DNA of 64,000 bases from Nymphaea colorata (Eukaryota > Streptophyta > Magnoliopsida > Nymphaeales > Nymphaeaceae). Made by a program: the position numbers and the translations under genes. Numbering within the stretch: the first letter of the stretch is position 1; each line of letters opens with the position of its first letter. The notes below the pieces were generated by a model. The model was not told the origin of the DNA, ran no database searches, and saw nothing but the letters and a program-made list of their open reading frames with translations. Positions 1 to 12,860 of the stretch are shown piece after piece. The stretch lies in assembly GCF_008831285.2 (NCBI RefSeq), contig NC_045141.1, positions 23,710,742 through 23,774,741 on the forward strand, read 5' to 3'.

Positions 1-155
1 GTACGCCTCCAAAGGAGGCATACCCTACCGGTACCGGTACGACACCGGTACCGGTATGGGGCTGGGTACGGCTCCGGTACGCGTTGACCGTACCGAATAC
101 GGTCAACGTACCGGAGGCCGTATCCGTCCAAAATTGGACACGATCAACATTGATC
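1..155. repeat. GTACCGG-rich block with perfect hairpins
   Basis: The block is made largely of GTACC/GGTAC words. It holds three short inverted repeats: GCCTCC/GGAGGC (5-10 with 14-19), an 11-bp perfect stem CGTTGACCGTA/TACGGTCAACG (82-92 with 98-108, loop of five) and GTCCAA/TTGGAC (126-131 with 134-139). A related GTACC-rich block lies at 1011-1110. This looks like a transposon terminus or degenerate satellite, but no family is recognised and the element is cut by the window edge. Confidence 0.55.
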
Positions 156-978
156 GAGTCCAATTTTGTCCATTTTTTTTAAACGTTTATTTCATTTTAA
201 CGTTAAAAATCATTTTGACGTTAAAAAAAAAAGTAAAATAAAACCCTTTCGTTTCTGCCTTTACGACTCTTTACCTCTCGTCTCTCTCCCGCAACGAAGC
301 AGCGGCGACAGGCGACGGCAGGGGCGGCGAACGCAGGGCGGAACGGCGACGACAGCAGCGACGGCAGGAGGTGACTGTGACGTTCTTTTTCATTTTTTGT
401 TTTCATTTTCATCGGCTCCACCCCTGCCTTCGCCGCCGGCGACGGGTTGTGTGTGCATAAAACTCATTGCCTGAAAGTGAAAACCCAACACCCCTCTCTC
501 TGGCTCGCCCTTTCTCTACCCGAGAGGGTTTCAAATCTCTCTCCCTCTCTACCCGAGAGGCTAGCCGACGATTTATAGCCCAGCCACTTCCTCATGTGTT
601 TTGTGTGTTTATTTGTATGTGTCAATGTGATTTGCAGCTTTTTTTTTGTGTGTTTTCATAATAAACTTGATCTTCTTCTTGGTAAGCCAGAGATTCAGAG
701 AATATAATAAAGGCCTCCTTTTCATTCTTCACTATCTTAGAATATGAGGCCTTTTCATTCTTCACTGTCTTAGAATATTGTTGAATGTGGATTGCATTTG
801 CCGGCAGGGCATGTGAATGAGTGTTGCACTCATGCTGTTGTACTGAATGAGTGCTGCATGTAGAGCCGTTGTATAATTGTATGTTAATTACTTCCATACG
901 TGTTTTGGACCATGATTTGATTCTGTTTGCAATTTTTTGATATATATGTGTGAATATGTTATTTTGTTTGAAATTTTT

Positions 979-980
<2 letters not shown>
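156..980. other. Spacer with short duplications, no gene supported
   Basis: No coding region is supported here. The stretch has two copies of a CTCTACCCGAGAG word near 513-560, and a tandem pair built on TTTTCATTCTTCACT[A/G]TCTTAGAATAT at about 717-780. Open frames are short and low in complexity. Confidence 0.5.

Positions 981-1010
<30 letters not shown>
981..1010. repeat. (AT)n microsatellite
   Basis: Uninterrupted AT dinucleotide tract of about 30 bp, immediately left of the second GTACC-rich block. Confidence 0.9.
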
Positions 1011-1013
<3 letters not shown>

Positions 1014-1110
1014 CGTGTGTGTACGGCCGTACCCCCGTACCCAAATTTTTTGAAAATGGTCCGTACCTGTACCGGTATCCGTACCCGCACCCGTACCTGT
1101 ACCTATGTGA
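1011..1110. repeat. GTACC-rich block, second copy
   Basis: Repeated CCGTACC, GTACCGG and CCCGTACC words resemble the block at the left edge of the window. The two blocks may be the ends of one element of about 1.1 kb or independent simple repeats; the sequence does not decide. Confidence 0.5.
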
Positions 1111-1645
1111 CATAGAACAATAGTGAACGGCAAAGACGCAGTAACCGACACCGCAGAATCATCACAAATATCTACATAGGTAGACCTCAATACCACCAGT
1201 TCCCACTTTCAACAAGACAATAGAAAGGCTAAGATCAGATTGTCGGAGTCTTTAGAAGAGAAGCCGTTTTTCTATTAGAATACCAGGCTGCAGACAGTCT
1301 TATTAACTGAAAAACTATAATTTTCAAGAACTGAACCAACGACCACAACCTAATCGTATCTAGAACTTTGCCTCCTACTGAGGAAGAAGCAAGATACTTA
1401 TTAGTTCTGAATTAGAAAGCACAAAGGAAAGGTGATTCTGCTACTACGATTATGCATTTGTTGCATTACTTGTAGACCAGAAATCATGATGGTTGCCAGT
1501 GGAACAGATTTCTGACCCTTCATCACTGTTCAGTTTCCTTATAATCGAGGCACTATGTTTTGAATAAAGACTTAAGATAAATCCTGAGATACAACAATGG
1601 AAATGCAAGCCTGCTGGTTTGAAATTGTTTATGTATAAATAGTAC
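1111..1645. other. Transaldolase intron or 3' flank; no further exon found
   Basis: This is downstream of the last recognised transaldolase exon on the minus strand. I looked for the rest of the enzyme (the QAGASVIQIFVGR-like and KLMAAAVRN-like segments of the plant family) and do not see it. Either the next exon lies left of the window or the gene is truncated by the repeat at 1-1110. Confidence 0.45.
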
Positions 1646-3641
1646 CTGTAAACAAATGTAAGATGTGTCTGTATTCCTTCAGATTCCAGCAATCTTGAGG
1701 CCTCAATACCCTAATTCAAAAAACAACTTACAAACATCAGTAGAAAAAAAAACAAGAAGCATGAACCGAGTGGCACTTGCACAGATAAAGTAACAGTGTT
1801 TCTTACCTGCCATGTTGAAGGAATCTTGAACAAGAGACGGTCCTGAGGAACTTCAACCTCAGCATACAATTTTAGCAGTTCATGTACCTGGGAACACAAA
1901 AAATCGAAAGTCTGACTAAGTATATACTCCTTTCACTTAATACAACCCCTAGTAACAGCAACATTAAGAATAGGGCCGTAAGTTTTGGTGGAGCCAGAGA
2001 GAATCTTTAGTGGTTGGGTGCTAATAGGTGCAGTATGAGGTACAAGATCCATAATATGTGATTGCCAAGTATATAAGTGAAGAACACACCACTAGCGCCA
2101 CATGCATAAATATGTCAAAGAAGCAATGACCCTCGGCAATGGCAAAACAGAAAACACAAAAAAGCAGTCAACCTAAATCTGCACTAACTATGACAACAAT
2201 GCTGCAAGTAATATTACTCCACCAAGTTAAAGAACGCAACATGATTAAATTTCTGATACCTTCAGGTGTGCCAACTGAAATCTGCTGTATGTGACGAGAA
2301 GCTATAATTTATGCAAAATCTAGTTCATGAATCGACCATCCTTAAATTCTCACATACCTTCCTTACAATTCCATGTGTATCATAAGCCAATCGAGCATCC
2401 ACCTCAGTCGACACACGGCCAGGCACTTCTTTCACAAGTTCTGCCCCAACATTGACAAGTGCCTATAGAAACATAAGATTAAACAGTTGACAGACTTGTT
2501 GATAGTTTTAACCCACTTTCTGAAACAGAAGAATGAGCTCGAAATCCGATCAAATCACCATCAGCGGACCTTATTAAAGAAACAACCGAGTCGATCCTTG
2601 GGGTCATCCTTAGCATAACATTGTCCATCTGCAAGAGCTGTTTCTATAGCACTCTGCACCCCATTTGAGTAAATATTCACAACCAACGAAATAGCGGGGA
2701 GATAGAAACCGAGCGATTGCGTGGCCCACCTTAAACTTGGTATCCGGGAGGCTGGTGATTCCTAATAGCAGGGAAGAGCTAACCGTGGCAGCTGTTGGTG
2801 GAAACCTGTCGATGGCAAGATACGTTCGCCATTGCCACCGACCAATGTAGTGAATTAGTATCAAGAAAACTTGCCACACCAATCACGAGTTTTTCACAGT
2901 TGAAAGCATAAAGTCAGAAATGAGGTTCACCTCTCGAAGTCATCAAAGATAACGGTGTCAGGGACGATCTCACTGAACGCAGAGACTGCGTCAAGCTCGG
3001 TAATCGGTGCTGAAACAGTTCCATCCACTTCATTTAAAAGAGAGAGAGAAAGAGGAGAGGGGAGAAGATGGGGACAAGGCCTCATAAAACTACTAATGGC
3101 ACCCCTAATATCAAGATCAACACCACTCTACATCAACACTCCTCCCAAATATTATCAGGATAGCACCCTCCGCGAATGGAAATGAGAACGTGGCTACAAC
3201 ACGCCACCCAATCCAACCGGTTGCGCTATCCAAGTGATGGAGGGAGAGAGATGCTTTACCGGCTTCGATAGAAGAGGCATTGGCGGACGAAGATGCGGCA
3301 GCTGTGATGAAGAAAATAGGAAGTTGCTGCTGATGCCTGAGTGAGAGACTGGGTCTCGCCCGCAGGAACGACCATCGGTTGCTTCTCTCCTGCCAAGAAA
3401 TCGAAGGAACCAACAATCCCACAGATATCAAATAAATGAAAGTCCCGAAACTTATCTCGAAATTTCCGGCACCGGATTTTCGATCGTGAAATGGGAAGAA
3501 GAAGAAGAGAAGAAGAAGAGGACAAGGAGGAACAGTCAACAGAGTGACAGACAAGAACCTGAATGTGCTTTGGAGAGACGGAGAAGAACGCAGATGAGGA
3601 AGACGCGAACATCGTGAGCTTGTGGTAGATTCAAACTTCAA
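1646..3641 (-). CDS. Transaldolase, chloroplast-type (partial: 3' exons missing)
   Basis: Transaldolase moves a dihydroxyacetone unit between sugar phosphates in the non-oxidative pentose phosphate pathway; the plant At1g12230-type protein is predicted to be plastidial. Readable exons, 5' to 3': a piece ending at 2931 ([14 protein letters not shown]), 2805-2730 ([20 protein letters not shown]), 2653-2570, 2462-2358 ([17 protein letters not shown]), 1887-1807 ([12 protein letters not shown]) and 1710-1646 ([15 protein letters not shown]). All six listed donors are GT, the acceptors of the five full exons are AG, and phases match. The lysine of [10 protein letters not shown] aligns with the Schiff-base lysine of TalB-type enzymes, and the Asp of VIFDDF with the conserved N-terminal Asp. 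The first exon (about 3641-3250) is unresolved: two frames are open (start codons near 3641 and at 3612), both Ser-rich as expected of a transit peptide. The second half of the barrel is absent from the window, so this is partial or a 3'-truncated pseudogene. Confidence 0.8.
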
Positions 3642-3649
3642 TAACTGCG

Positions 3650-4960
3650 ATCGTTGCTCCCTCTTCTACTTCACTACTTTCGGTGAACCCTCCGCCTGGA
3701 GGGCCTGTTACAACTGAGCGTAACCGTCTATCCTTGACGATGGACGGCAGCCAATAGAGGGCGACAACTTCGATGATGAAGATGTGGATAGTTAGAATGA
3801 TGAACTAATCAAAGATTGCTTGATCGTGTGAATTTTGCAACGAAAACTCTCCCAAGGACAAGATTTCTGGTTAATTACTCTTTAGAGGCTATGGAATTTT
3901 GGGTTCTGAACCAAATACTGGGTGTTTTAATACAAGCTCATGATCATATCATAAGATAACTGGTCGGGTGGGTGAAGCGGTGATGAGTCGATCATTCTCA
4001 TAAGCACTATTTTTTCTGAACTTTGTAAATGATGGCTGTGTGATATTTGGTTGATGGAAGAAATGGATAGAGAGGCTTCGATATCTTAAAAACATCCGCC
4101 CAGTGCCCACCCTTATTTGAATCTATCATTATCTGGATTATTGTTTTTCTAAACTGTAAATGATGGATTTGTGAAATTTAGCTAATGGGAGAAATGGATA
4201 AAGGGGCTTGGATCTCTGCGCAGTGCCCACCTATTATTTGAATCTATCATTATCTGGATTTGGATCTGAATCTGTGATGGAGAAAAACCACATTGCGCTC
4301 AGGAAGTGAAAGCGCCGCCCCGAAACCCATTATTGGCCTCCATTAGTTGCCCCTAAATCATAATTGGCAACGGGCGCGGTGCAGTGGGGAAGAAATGGGC
4401 GGGGTTTAGTAACAACAGCTTGTTATTTTAGCTTGACTGGCACCTCTGGAGATTCTTCAATTCCAAAAATCTAGCTCCGGCACAAATTTCCCGCTGATAT
4501 CGACATGATAATGACAAATGTTACGTTGGTATTCGGCTGCATCCCAACGTAACCCTGAATACAGCACAGTCGATTCGTTTCCCAACTTGAATAATGACCG
4601 CATCAATACGGGTGAATTACTCAATCGATGGATAACAGGTGAAAAAAAAGCTGGAGGGTTTCATTCCTGACAAGCAAAAAGGTGCAAGCAAAAAGGTGCA
4701 TCTGTTGATGAATTGATAGAATAAAATTTGAACACTGCCAAAACTTCAAAAGAATGGTTTATACAACGAAAAGAATTGACAACTGTGTATTAACTTTATA
4801 CTTTACATATAGAACAAAGGGGTGCAAAAAAGCAGCTGCAGACAGACGGCAGCTTGGTAATATGGGCGGTGATATCTATCTCTTTCGTCACCCCAATCTA
4901 TAAATTTGATACGACATATTACTGACATGTACAATGGACAGAATATGATGATAAAATTCT
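3650..4960. other. Spacer between transaldolase and TPP genes
   Basis: This holds the presumed promoter of the minus-strand transaldolase gene on its left and the 3' end of the TPP gene on its right. Apart from the tandem repeat at 4015-4262 I see no gene. Confidence 0.5.
4015..4262. repeat. Two-copy tandem repeat, about 120 bp per unit
   Basis: Two diverged direct copies share, in the same order, GTAAATGATGG, a GGAGAAATGGATA-like word, CAGTGCCCACC and TTTGAATCTATCATTATCTG. The first copy runs about 4018-4140 and the second about 4150-4262. No coding potential. Confidence 0.75.
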
Positions 4961-7648
4961 TCATTCACGAGCTCCCTTACTCCAGCGAACCAAGTTCTTG
5001 AGGAAATGCATCACCTGGAAGAAAACCATATATACTGCTTACCTTGATATTAATGACTGTGAGGAAAGACTTCGTGTACTGCTGAACTGATGGTTACCTC
5101 ATCCGGATCTCTCAAGGAGTAAAAAGCATTCGTTTCCTTGGGCACAGATGTCACTAAAATGCCGCAACCTCGACCCTGTTTGCGCAGAACCTGAATTACA
5201 AATACCAGGATTGTAAGCAAGAAGATTGGTACCCATTGACTAGAAAATTCCAGGCGCCAATATGCTACACCTGGTACATCCAACCGCCCAGAATTTTAGC
5301 TTGGCAACGTTCTGAGAGCCATGCCTTCAAGATTTCTCCCATGCCACCTCCAAAATGAGTAAACGACATAAGGAACAGTCAATTAAAGCCTCAGATCAAT
5401 TACCTTGAAAGCATCTTCATCTGTACGATCGTCTCCAATATATATAGGAAGCACATTGCTGCGATTACCAAGACCTGCATCAACACGGAGCTCCGTAAGT
5501 AACACCCATCTCTGGGCAAGCCTCGAGTTAAGGAGGATCAGATCCCATTAAATAAGATGGCATGACTTGAAACAACAGGACCCACCCACTCTGAAAGCCT
5601 TGCATGAAGAACCATTCTCTTCAGAACAAATAAAAAGGTGTGATTTTGAAGACTCACCAAATGAATCAAGTAGAAACTCAATTGCTCTTCCCTTATCCCA
5701 CTTGATCACTGGACGGACCTCTAAAACCTACAAAATTACGTTCATAACTGCCAGACGCATTCATATAAATATGATGGTCAATTCAAAATGGACCTTGATC
5801 CAAGAAAAGTACCTTTCGCCCATGGGTTAGTCTCAATCGAGGGTAATGACTTAGTACATCATCAACACATTGTGCAACTTTTGACCATTTCTGCGCAGCC
5901 CAAACAAATATCAACAATATCTAGTTACACAATCTCAACTCTTGTGGTGATTATAAAAGACATGGTGATGGGCAAGCTCTTACCTCTTCTTCCACAAGCC
6001 GATAGTGTACCGACACACAAAACTTATTATTCTCTACCTTCACACCTTTAATTGTTATTGTGCTCTCAATAAGCACCTTAAAAACCTAACATGAACAAGA
6101 AGACCTTTAAAGCAAACTAGATGAAAAGCTGAAATCAAAATTCAATGCTAAAAGGGAACATACATCATACCTCATCAATCAGAGGTAAAAATTCACTAGC
6201 AGGTTGGAACAAAGTAATTTCCTTTCCCTGCATATCAATACAGGCTTCCAGTCAAATAAGGAACAGTACTCTCCCATAACTACAATCATAAGTACATGAT
6301 TTTTCTTTTCAAAAGTTGCAGGCTAATCTATTTTTATGAAAAGTGTACAAAACCTTGAGTTAGATTCCTAGACTTGGAAACACTTAAGAGAAGACTACAG
6401 ATTGCAATCCAGTAACTACCCATGCTGCACCATGATATACGGTACAGAAAAGGAGAAGTAGTCTTCTGGAAAAGGACAATCCCCAAACTAGAAGTTACAA
6501 TCCAAAAGTTTCTAGTGACACAAAAAAGTTTCTGGAATTTATTTTTCAGGTCATATTTACAATGCACCATTTTCCAAGTGTACTTAATAATCAACAAAGA
6601 GGTCATGTTAACAGGAATGACAAAAAGGAACACGAAGTCAGTATTTGCTTAGAAGTTAGGGACGCTCACCGTGTTATCAGTCAACCTAACACAATTTGGA
6701 TGAATATGTACAAATGGACAATGTTTAGAAGGACACATTATATCCATCCCATGACTCCCAGCATAATAGAGTTCAGTCAATCCAACAAACTCAAATACCT
6801 GAAATGGTTTTAGTGGATAACCCAAGTCAGAGCGATGCATCATATGAGAGCAGTATAGAAACATTGCTCGCAATTTTAAAAAGGGTTAAAGGTAGCAGAG
6901 ATACACACCTTATCACGGGATCTTCCACTAATTATTGCTGTTGGAAAACACTTTGCTACTTGTTTTACAGCATCACGCATCTACAAGTTGAAAACCAATA
7001 GGAAAAAGCACAAGGAACAGAAAAATGTCATGACAGAAGCGCTAACTGTATTCACAAAATTTTATCAGGAGTTGGAAGGAAAAACATACTGCATCAGACA
7101 TAAAAGCACGATCAGGGTCATTAACAATTGGTGACAATGTCCCATCATAGTCAAGAAACAAAGCTATCTGCTTTCCATTGGCAGAGTCTGCAATCTTCTC
7201 AAACGAACTCAAGGCTGATGGGTGTTTGAGCTGAACAAAAGTTTAAATATTGTCAACAACACAGAGATGCTAAAGAACTAATGACACATTCTGGCTACTT
7301 CTAGACAAATGGTTAAATCATCTTGAAGTTTCAGATAACCAGAAAAATTACCATCCATGAATGATATGCTGCATCAACCCCATCCAACTTTGCAATTTCA
7401 AAGCTAAAATCCTTAGCAAAAAATTTCCTTGGAGGTGAGGAAGATTTCATTGAATCAAGCAAACCACTGGCAAGAGCATCATCAAGTTTGCTCGGAGTTA
7501 TTTTCTTCTTCGAAATTGACCGACATAGTATGGAAGGGAATGATGTGGCTGGTGGAGAATAAAGCAATGAGTGAATGCCCAGTCTTGACTTGGTTAATGG
7601 AGCAGGATCTGTAAGAACAGGTGAAGTATGGTTTGATTTAAGGTCCAT
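4961..7648 (-). CDS. TPP: Trehalose-6-phosphate phosphatase, complete, 11 coding exons
   Basis: Dephosphorylates trehalose-6-phosphate to trehalose, lowering a sugar signal. Exons 5' to 3': 7648-7352, 7230-7090, 6980-6909, 6798-6670, 6227-6171, 6085-5984, 5890-5813, 5727-5658, 5474-5404, 5190-5098, 5014-4961. Every junction is GT-AG, phases agree, and the spliced frame is 387 aa, normal for plant TPP. HAD motif I is [11 protein letters not shown] (Asp126 and Asp128). [12 protein letters not shown] and [10 protein letters not shown] follow, then [13 protein letters not shown], and motif IV is [12 protein letters not shown] (329-338). The C-terminus is [17 protein letters not shown]. The ATG at 7648 opens the frame that runs into the conserved AYHSWM segment. 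The variable first 90 residues are Ser/Pro-rich, as in the family. Nothing suggests a defect. The isoform cannot be named from sequence alone. Confidence 0.96.
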
Positions 7649-10497
7649 TTCATCCAGGTTTCAAGGCTTTCTCCAGATAAGTTCCAGCGCCAGATGGTCA
7701 GGTCGAATTTGCTGGTGTCCAGATATTTATCCAACCCTTTTATCTATAAAGAACCACCTCTTCAATTTCTTCTTCTTGCTTTGGTTATGTATGCAGCCCA
7801 TCAAAAGGAAGCCTCTTGGAAACTGACAGTGTGCATGCCTTCACAACCAATGCACGCAGAGAATCAAATGCTTCACCCCAGATACATATGTTGAACAACA
7901 GAGAGAATTCTTTCCTGAGAAATTTGAAATTGCAGCTTGTGATGACATAAATCACACGCACACCTGATCCTCCCTAGAAGTCCAGTGCTTAACTACACGT
8001 TCCATAACAGAAATAAAAGCAAAGATCTCAAAGCACTTTAAAAGTCAGAATTCCAGGCAAAATGCACCAATCTTCTGTAGTCAGTAAGCAATATACAGGT
8101 CAACGGAAAGCCCCAGTAAGATGGAGAAAATTGAGCTAAAACCAAGAAACACCTTGCAGCCAAAGAAAATTATCCAATTTGCAGAGGCCCTGTTTGGGTG
8201 AGGGCAAAATTTCCATTCCTTTTCCCTATTAATTTGTCAAGCATTGCAAAACGCTTGCAAGCTTACCATTTTCTTTTCCTTTTTCAAGAAGAAAACTTTA
8301 CCTCCTTCAGCCAACATTTTTAAGGCTGCCTTTATCATTGACGCCAGGGATTTTGCCTTGCACCAAGGAAAGGCAAAGCAAGTGTGGCATGCAAATGGAA
8401 AATTCTTTCAGGTGAATAAAACAGCCCAAAGAGAAAAGAAATTGCATACTGTGAGTAATTGAATCATCACCAACAAATGCAATTAGGACGCTCCTTAGCA
8501 AGCCCACATTACCATCATCCAAGTTTCCGACTTTCAAAAGAAAGATGAAGAATGACCAGTCCAACTCATACCACCACAGCTGAAATACAGTCACTTTTGG
8601 TTTCAGGCAGACAGTGAGGAAAATGTTTTCTGAATAAATAAATAAATAACAGGTTGCACACAGCCGAGCACAAAGGGAGCAGAGAGAAGAAGCTCATGAT
8701 ATCAAAGGACAGGAAAACCGACCGGTATCAACAGTTGGGACTGTTGGTAAATTATTAATGTAAGCAAGGACAAGAGAATCTGTTCAAATATTGCATCCAA
8801 CAGGGCCAAGAATACCTCACGATTGAAGAATGCAAACGTCCCAATTCACCAACAGGTTTCTTTATCGCAAATTTAACTGACAGCTGATCTAGGTAAACGC
8901 TAAATGTCCCTTACATGATATTCATTATCACAAATTGTTTGCCTGCACCAGAGGACATCAAATGAATCTGACTCAAGCTTCAAGGAGACAAGAACAAAAA
9001 AAATACAAAAAAAAAAAAAGAGAACCAGTTAACCTACAAAATATTTTGCCAGAGTAAGAGAAAGAAATGTAGTGTGGCAACCCATGTCAAATTAATAAGG
9101 ATTACATTACAGATTTCAACAATAAAAATATCCCAATAAAACAAATAATGAGCCACAAACAATATACATATTGTGACGGAACTAAAAGAATACATTAAGA
9201 AACGGATCTGCCTGATGCATGAGAATAATACAGTCACAGATATATCTAGGGAAAATTAACATATAAGCACCGTCAACTATCACCAACTAACAGAAATCCA
9301 CATAGGACTAGGAGTGTCAAAATTAAGTCGCAACTGTCAATCTGGTTACCAAACCTAGATCTTTAAATATGCAAAAGTTCTCCTTCGAGTGTTCAAAGAT
9401 GAGCTACCAAGAATTTAAACAGTTTCTCCTCCTCTGCACTTTCTTTTCTCCATTGGAGAAAAGGTACAATAAGAAGAAACCAAACTGAGATGATTTGGTA
9501 TGTACTTGTCATTATCTTATACACGATTGCGACTTGGATATTTGTTACCTTCTGCTCTATATCAAGTAGATACAGGAATCTCAGGTAGATCACATTCCCT
9601 TCAACAGAAAAAACGATCTCCGCCATTATTTGACCGGTCAAACAGTTAATGAACGAACAGAAATGTGATGGACAACGGTAAGAGAAAAGAAAACAGGGAC
9701 ACATGGTCGAGATGATCCCATCGTCATAGAACACAAACAGTCTATAAAGGCGACATACCATAAATGGTCATGTCGGCAGTGTGATTCTACGTTAGAACCA
9801 CTTTACAATAACAATAACTTTTTCAATAATAAAAACCCAATAACTGACATAAACTTGTGCAGTCTGCAGGCCATGCAGATAACTTTAACGAGGACAAACA
9901 CAACAGGATGGCAAATAATGGCTGACAGCCAAATCATAGAAAAAGAAAGGAGAAACCATTCATGGTCCAAAGGTGCAATGGAGAAAGCAACATTTAACCG
10001 TGATGATAGTGAATCAGCAACAACAACGTCGTAACACCGAGTAGTGACAAAGCACCGGTGATGACAAAAGAAGACCCCATTCATAGGATTCCATTCCAGA
10101 GAAGCACTCACAGACTCAATAGCACAGCAACAGCAAAGCTCTCATTCTTCCCCGCAATAAGAAAACAATACCCATCATAGGATTCCATTCCAGAGGCTAC
10201 CCACAGATTGTATTAACACAGCATGAACAGGAAACTCCCTTGTTCATGGTACGAACATCAATAATGGTTCACTGGGCAAGCTTCGTCTTTTAACCACAAC
10301 CAACAAATTGACTAACTCAATCAGCACCGAAAATCAGAAACGTCTCACATGGCAAGACTCACAGATAAGGACAACAACAAACAGAAGGGAGAAGCAACAA
10401 CCAACAGGACAAAACAACACACTGAAGTGATTTAACCAATGCTAAATAAACGTTGAAGAAGGAGCAGGAGAAAGGCGATCCAGTGTTGCCTGAATAC
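7649..10497 (-). other. Probable 5' leader region and long leader intron of TPP
   Basis: Nearly 3 kb with no supported coding exon lies upstream of the TPP start codon, ending at a donor-like AAG|GTATTC on the minus strand (exon side at 10498). Plant TPP genes often have introns in the 5' leader, so I infer a non-coding first exon near 10.5-10.57 kb. A transcript would be needed to show it. The open frames in this span (for example 9393-9761) have no family signature. Confidence 0.4.
10070..10220. repeat. Short tandem duplication
   Basis: CATAGGATTCCATTCCAGAG occurs at about 10082 and again at about 10175, each followed by a related run (CTCACAGACT... and CCCACAGATT...) and an ACACAGC/GCACAGC word. 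Two copies, roughly 95 bp apart. Confidence 0.7.
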
Positions 10498-10597
10498 CTT
10501 CAGAAATGGAATCTCAATGAGCGCCCACGGAGAAGAGAAACAACAAAAGGGGAGAGACGACGAAGGAGGAGAAGGGCGGTGGTGCTTTTGGCCTCGT

Positions 10598-10606
10598 CTA
10601 TTTATG
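10598..10606 (-). promoter_or_regulatory. Possible TATA box for TPP
   Basis: On the minus strand this reads CATAAATAG, a TATA-like element. It lies about 100 bp upstream of the candidate leader donor at 10498, a plausible spacing for a short non-coding first exon. Inference only. Confidence 0.3.
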
Positions 10607-10639
10607 GTCGTCCGCGTAGGGCAAGAAGACGTGCCAGCA

Positions 10640-12850
10640 AGAGCCAATTCCCGTGGTCGAACGCTCGTGTTGGAATTGGAAACCTTCTCGAGTCGATAAA
10701 AAAAAAAAAAAAAGTAACCAAACCATTGGAAACGAAATAATGAGAAACTTTCGGTTTCCGTTAACGTTGGTGGGAAATACGGCGTCATCTCATCATCTCC
10801 CTCTGGTTCTTGTCTCTTCCGGTCTTCAACGGCCATCATAAACAGCCTGTAGCGTTTGTAGGAAGTGGGTCTACGTGGCAGGGTACGTCTGCCAGCGTGG
10901 ATGGAACCCGTGCCCAAACTGTTGCCACGTTGCTCGAGACATGGCGTTAGGAACACTGCCACATCAGACGCACTCGCGTCCCACTGCAGGACAGCTGGCA
11001 AAGGGCCCCAAATCACATGCCCGCTTCCGTTTTCGGTGCCACGACAGAACCCTTACCCCATACGTCCACTTTCTCTAGGGACATTTCAATTCACTGCCAG
11101 TTTCTCAGCCAAATATTGCAACACAAGGGGTTAGGTGCCCAGGGACATTTGAAAGTGTCAGTTTCACAGATGCTTAGAAAATTTTCACAAATTCCAAGAG
11201 ATACAGTTGGTGGTTCTTTTCTTTTTTCTTTCCTTGGGCAGCGGCCACTCATTTTTTATGTTATTCTCAGTTGTTGATGATTCTACAATGTTTTGATGTA
11301 TGTTTTCATTTTTACATCAAGTTAAATATAATAACCCAGAGTTTTACTTTGTTGACTCTTGAAGTATTCATTATTTTGGGTAATGTCATTAGTGCGCTAT
11401 CAAACACATTAGGGGTGCTTAAGTGCATCTTACACACTCAACGTCAACTGACGTGACCTTCATTTTAAGATGGGGCATGTCAAATCGCGCGTCTCGATGA
11501 CACCCTCAAACCCGTTTTGACAAAATAATGGGTTTTGTGAAAAAAAAAAAAAAGTTTTTTTAAAATGTTTGGATGACTCATTTTGATTTTTCTGCTTCTA
11601 GAAAAAATTTTTTTACACTGTCATCCAACATTACCTTTCTGTTTTAAAATTATTCAAGTCAAACTTTTTTTTTTTCACGTATTTATATGCCAGTATTATC
11701 AAAATCCATCCTAATGAGCCTCTTTGTTTTAGCAGCCGATTGAAGAGTAGCATGTATTAATTCGTTTTATATAATATTAATAATTTTTGTTTTGATTTTT
11801 CTAACTTTTTCTCCAATTCACAGCTGGTTTAGCTGAATCGTGATGTGACAATTCATTCAATAATTGTTCAACATTTCGCAGCTATTCGGTGAATCGACAG
11901 CTACGGAATGAATTCTCACAACACTTATATATACATATATAACTGGAAAATCATCCCTTCATAATCAAATTCAAATTATATTAAAGTTTTGTCTGTACAT
12001 TGGGATAATGAGGAAAGCATCATCAACTCAGGTTTATTTATTTAGTTGAGATTGTCTTCTTCTTTTTAAAATTGAAAATGAGCCAACTGAAAGTTTTTCC
12101 GACGGCAAGACACGTTCGTAAGATAATAATAACAATAATTCCAAGGAAACAAATAGACCAAAATTTGCGGTGAGAAAACAGCCGGTGGATACTTTTTAAA
12201 ATTAAATAAATGCATCAAACGGAGAAGATGACAGAACTGTAGATGTTATAAATGACGTAAAGAAAAGGAGTTGCCATCTCGCATCTTGCCTCTCTTCCCA
12301 ACAATTTATTCATTTATTTATTTATTTTCTTCACAAGTTGCATTCAGAGAGTAGGTAAGGCACATACTTTGGAAGAGGAATTGTATGAAAAGAGAAGGCA
12401 TCCTTGTGGGAATGTAGTGGGACATGGACTAACACCAAGTTGGGTCCTCCTTAGTACAAAATCTGACTCGATTCCACACACTGCTTCATCTAGACAATCG
12501 TGTCTATTGCTTGTCTGTAAACAAATTTTATAGGGTTTCGATAAATTGGATTAAATTACAAAATTTCTTTGACAAATTGTCTATAAATGATTCTTTTCCA
12601 AGTAAATTTATTGTTATGAATGTACTTGAGCATGTACCTAACAAACACTGGAGAATTAAAAAAGAGAGAAGGCTGTTAATTAAGCATACATCTTTTTTTT
12701 TTTTTTTTTTGTACGTGGGTGTTTGGGTTGGGGGGGGGGGGGGGGATTTTTAATAAAAGCTTAACTAAAATGATTTAACGTGCTTATAAATTATAATTTT
12801 GTTTTACAAAATCTAAAGTTGGCCATCGCCCCTATAAGTTCCCCCCTTAA
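10640..12850. other. Spacer, no gene seen
   Basis: The stretch is GC-richer up to about 11050 (probable TPP promoter side) and then AT-rich. Long T and A runs occur at about 11540-11700. Open frames on both strands lack recognisable domains. Confidence 0.5.
12693..12745. repeat. Poly-T and poly-G tracts
   Basis: A T run (about 12693-12710) is followed after a short GT-rich link by a G run of about 16 (12730-12745). The G homopolymer is a likely site of assembly or length error. Confidence 0.85.
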
Positions 12851-12860
12851 CTCCATTCAT

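Noticed and set aside
10432-11016. 194-aa minus-strand frame
   Set aside because: Overlaps the presumed TPP promoter and first exon, includes a poly-Phe run from a poly-A tract, no family signature.
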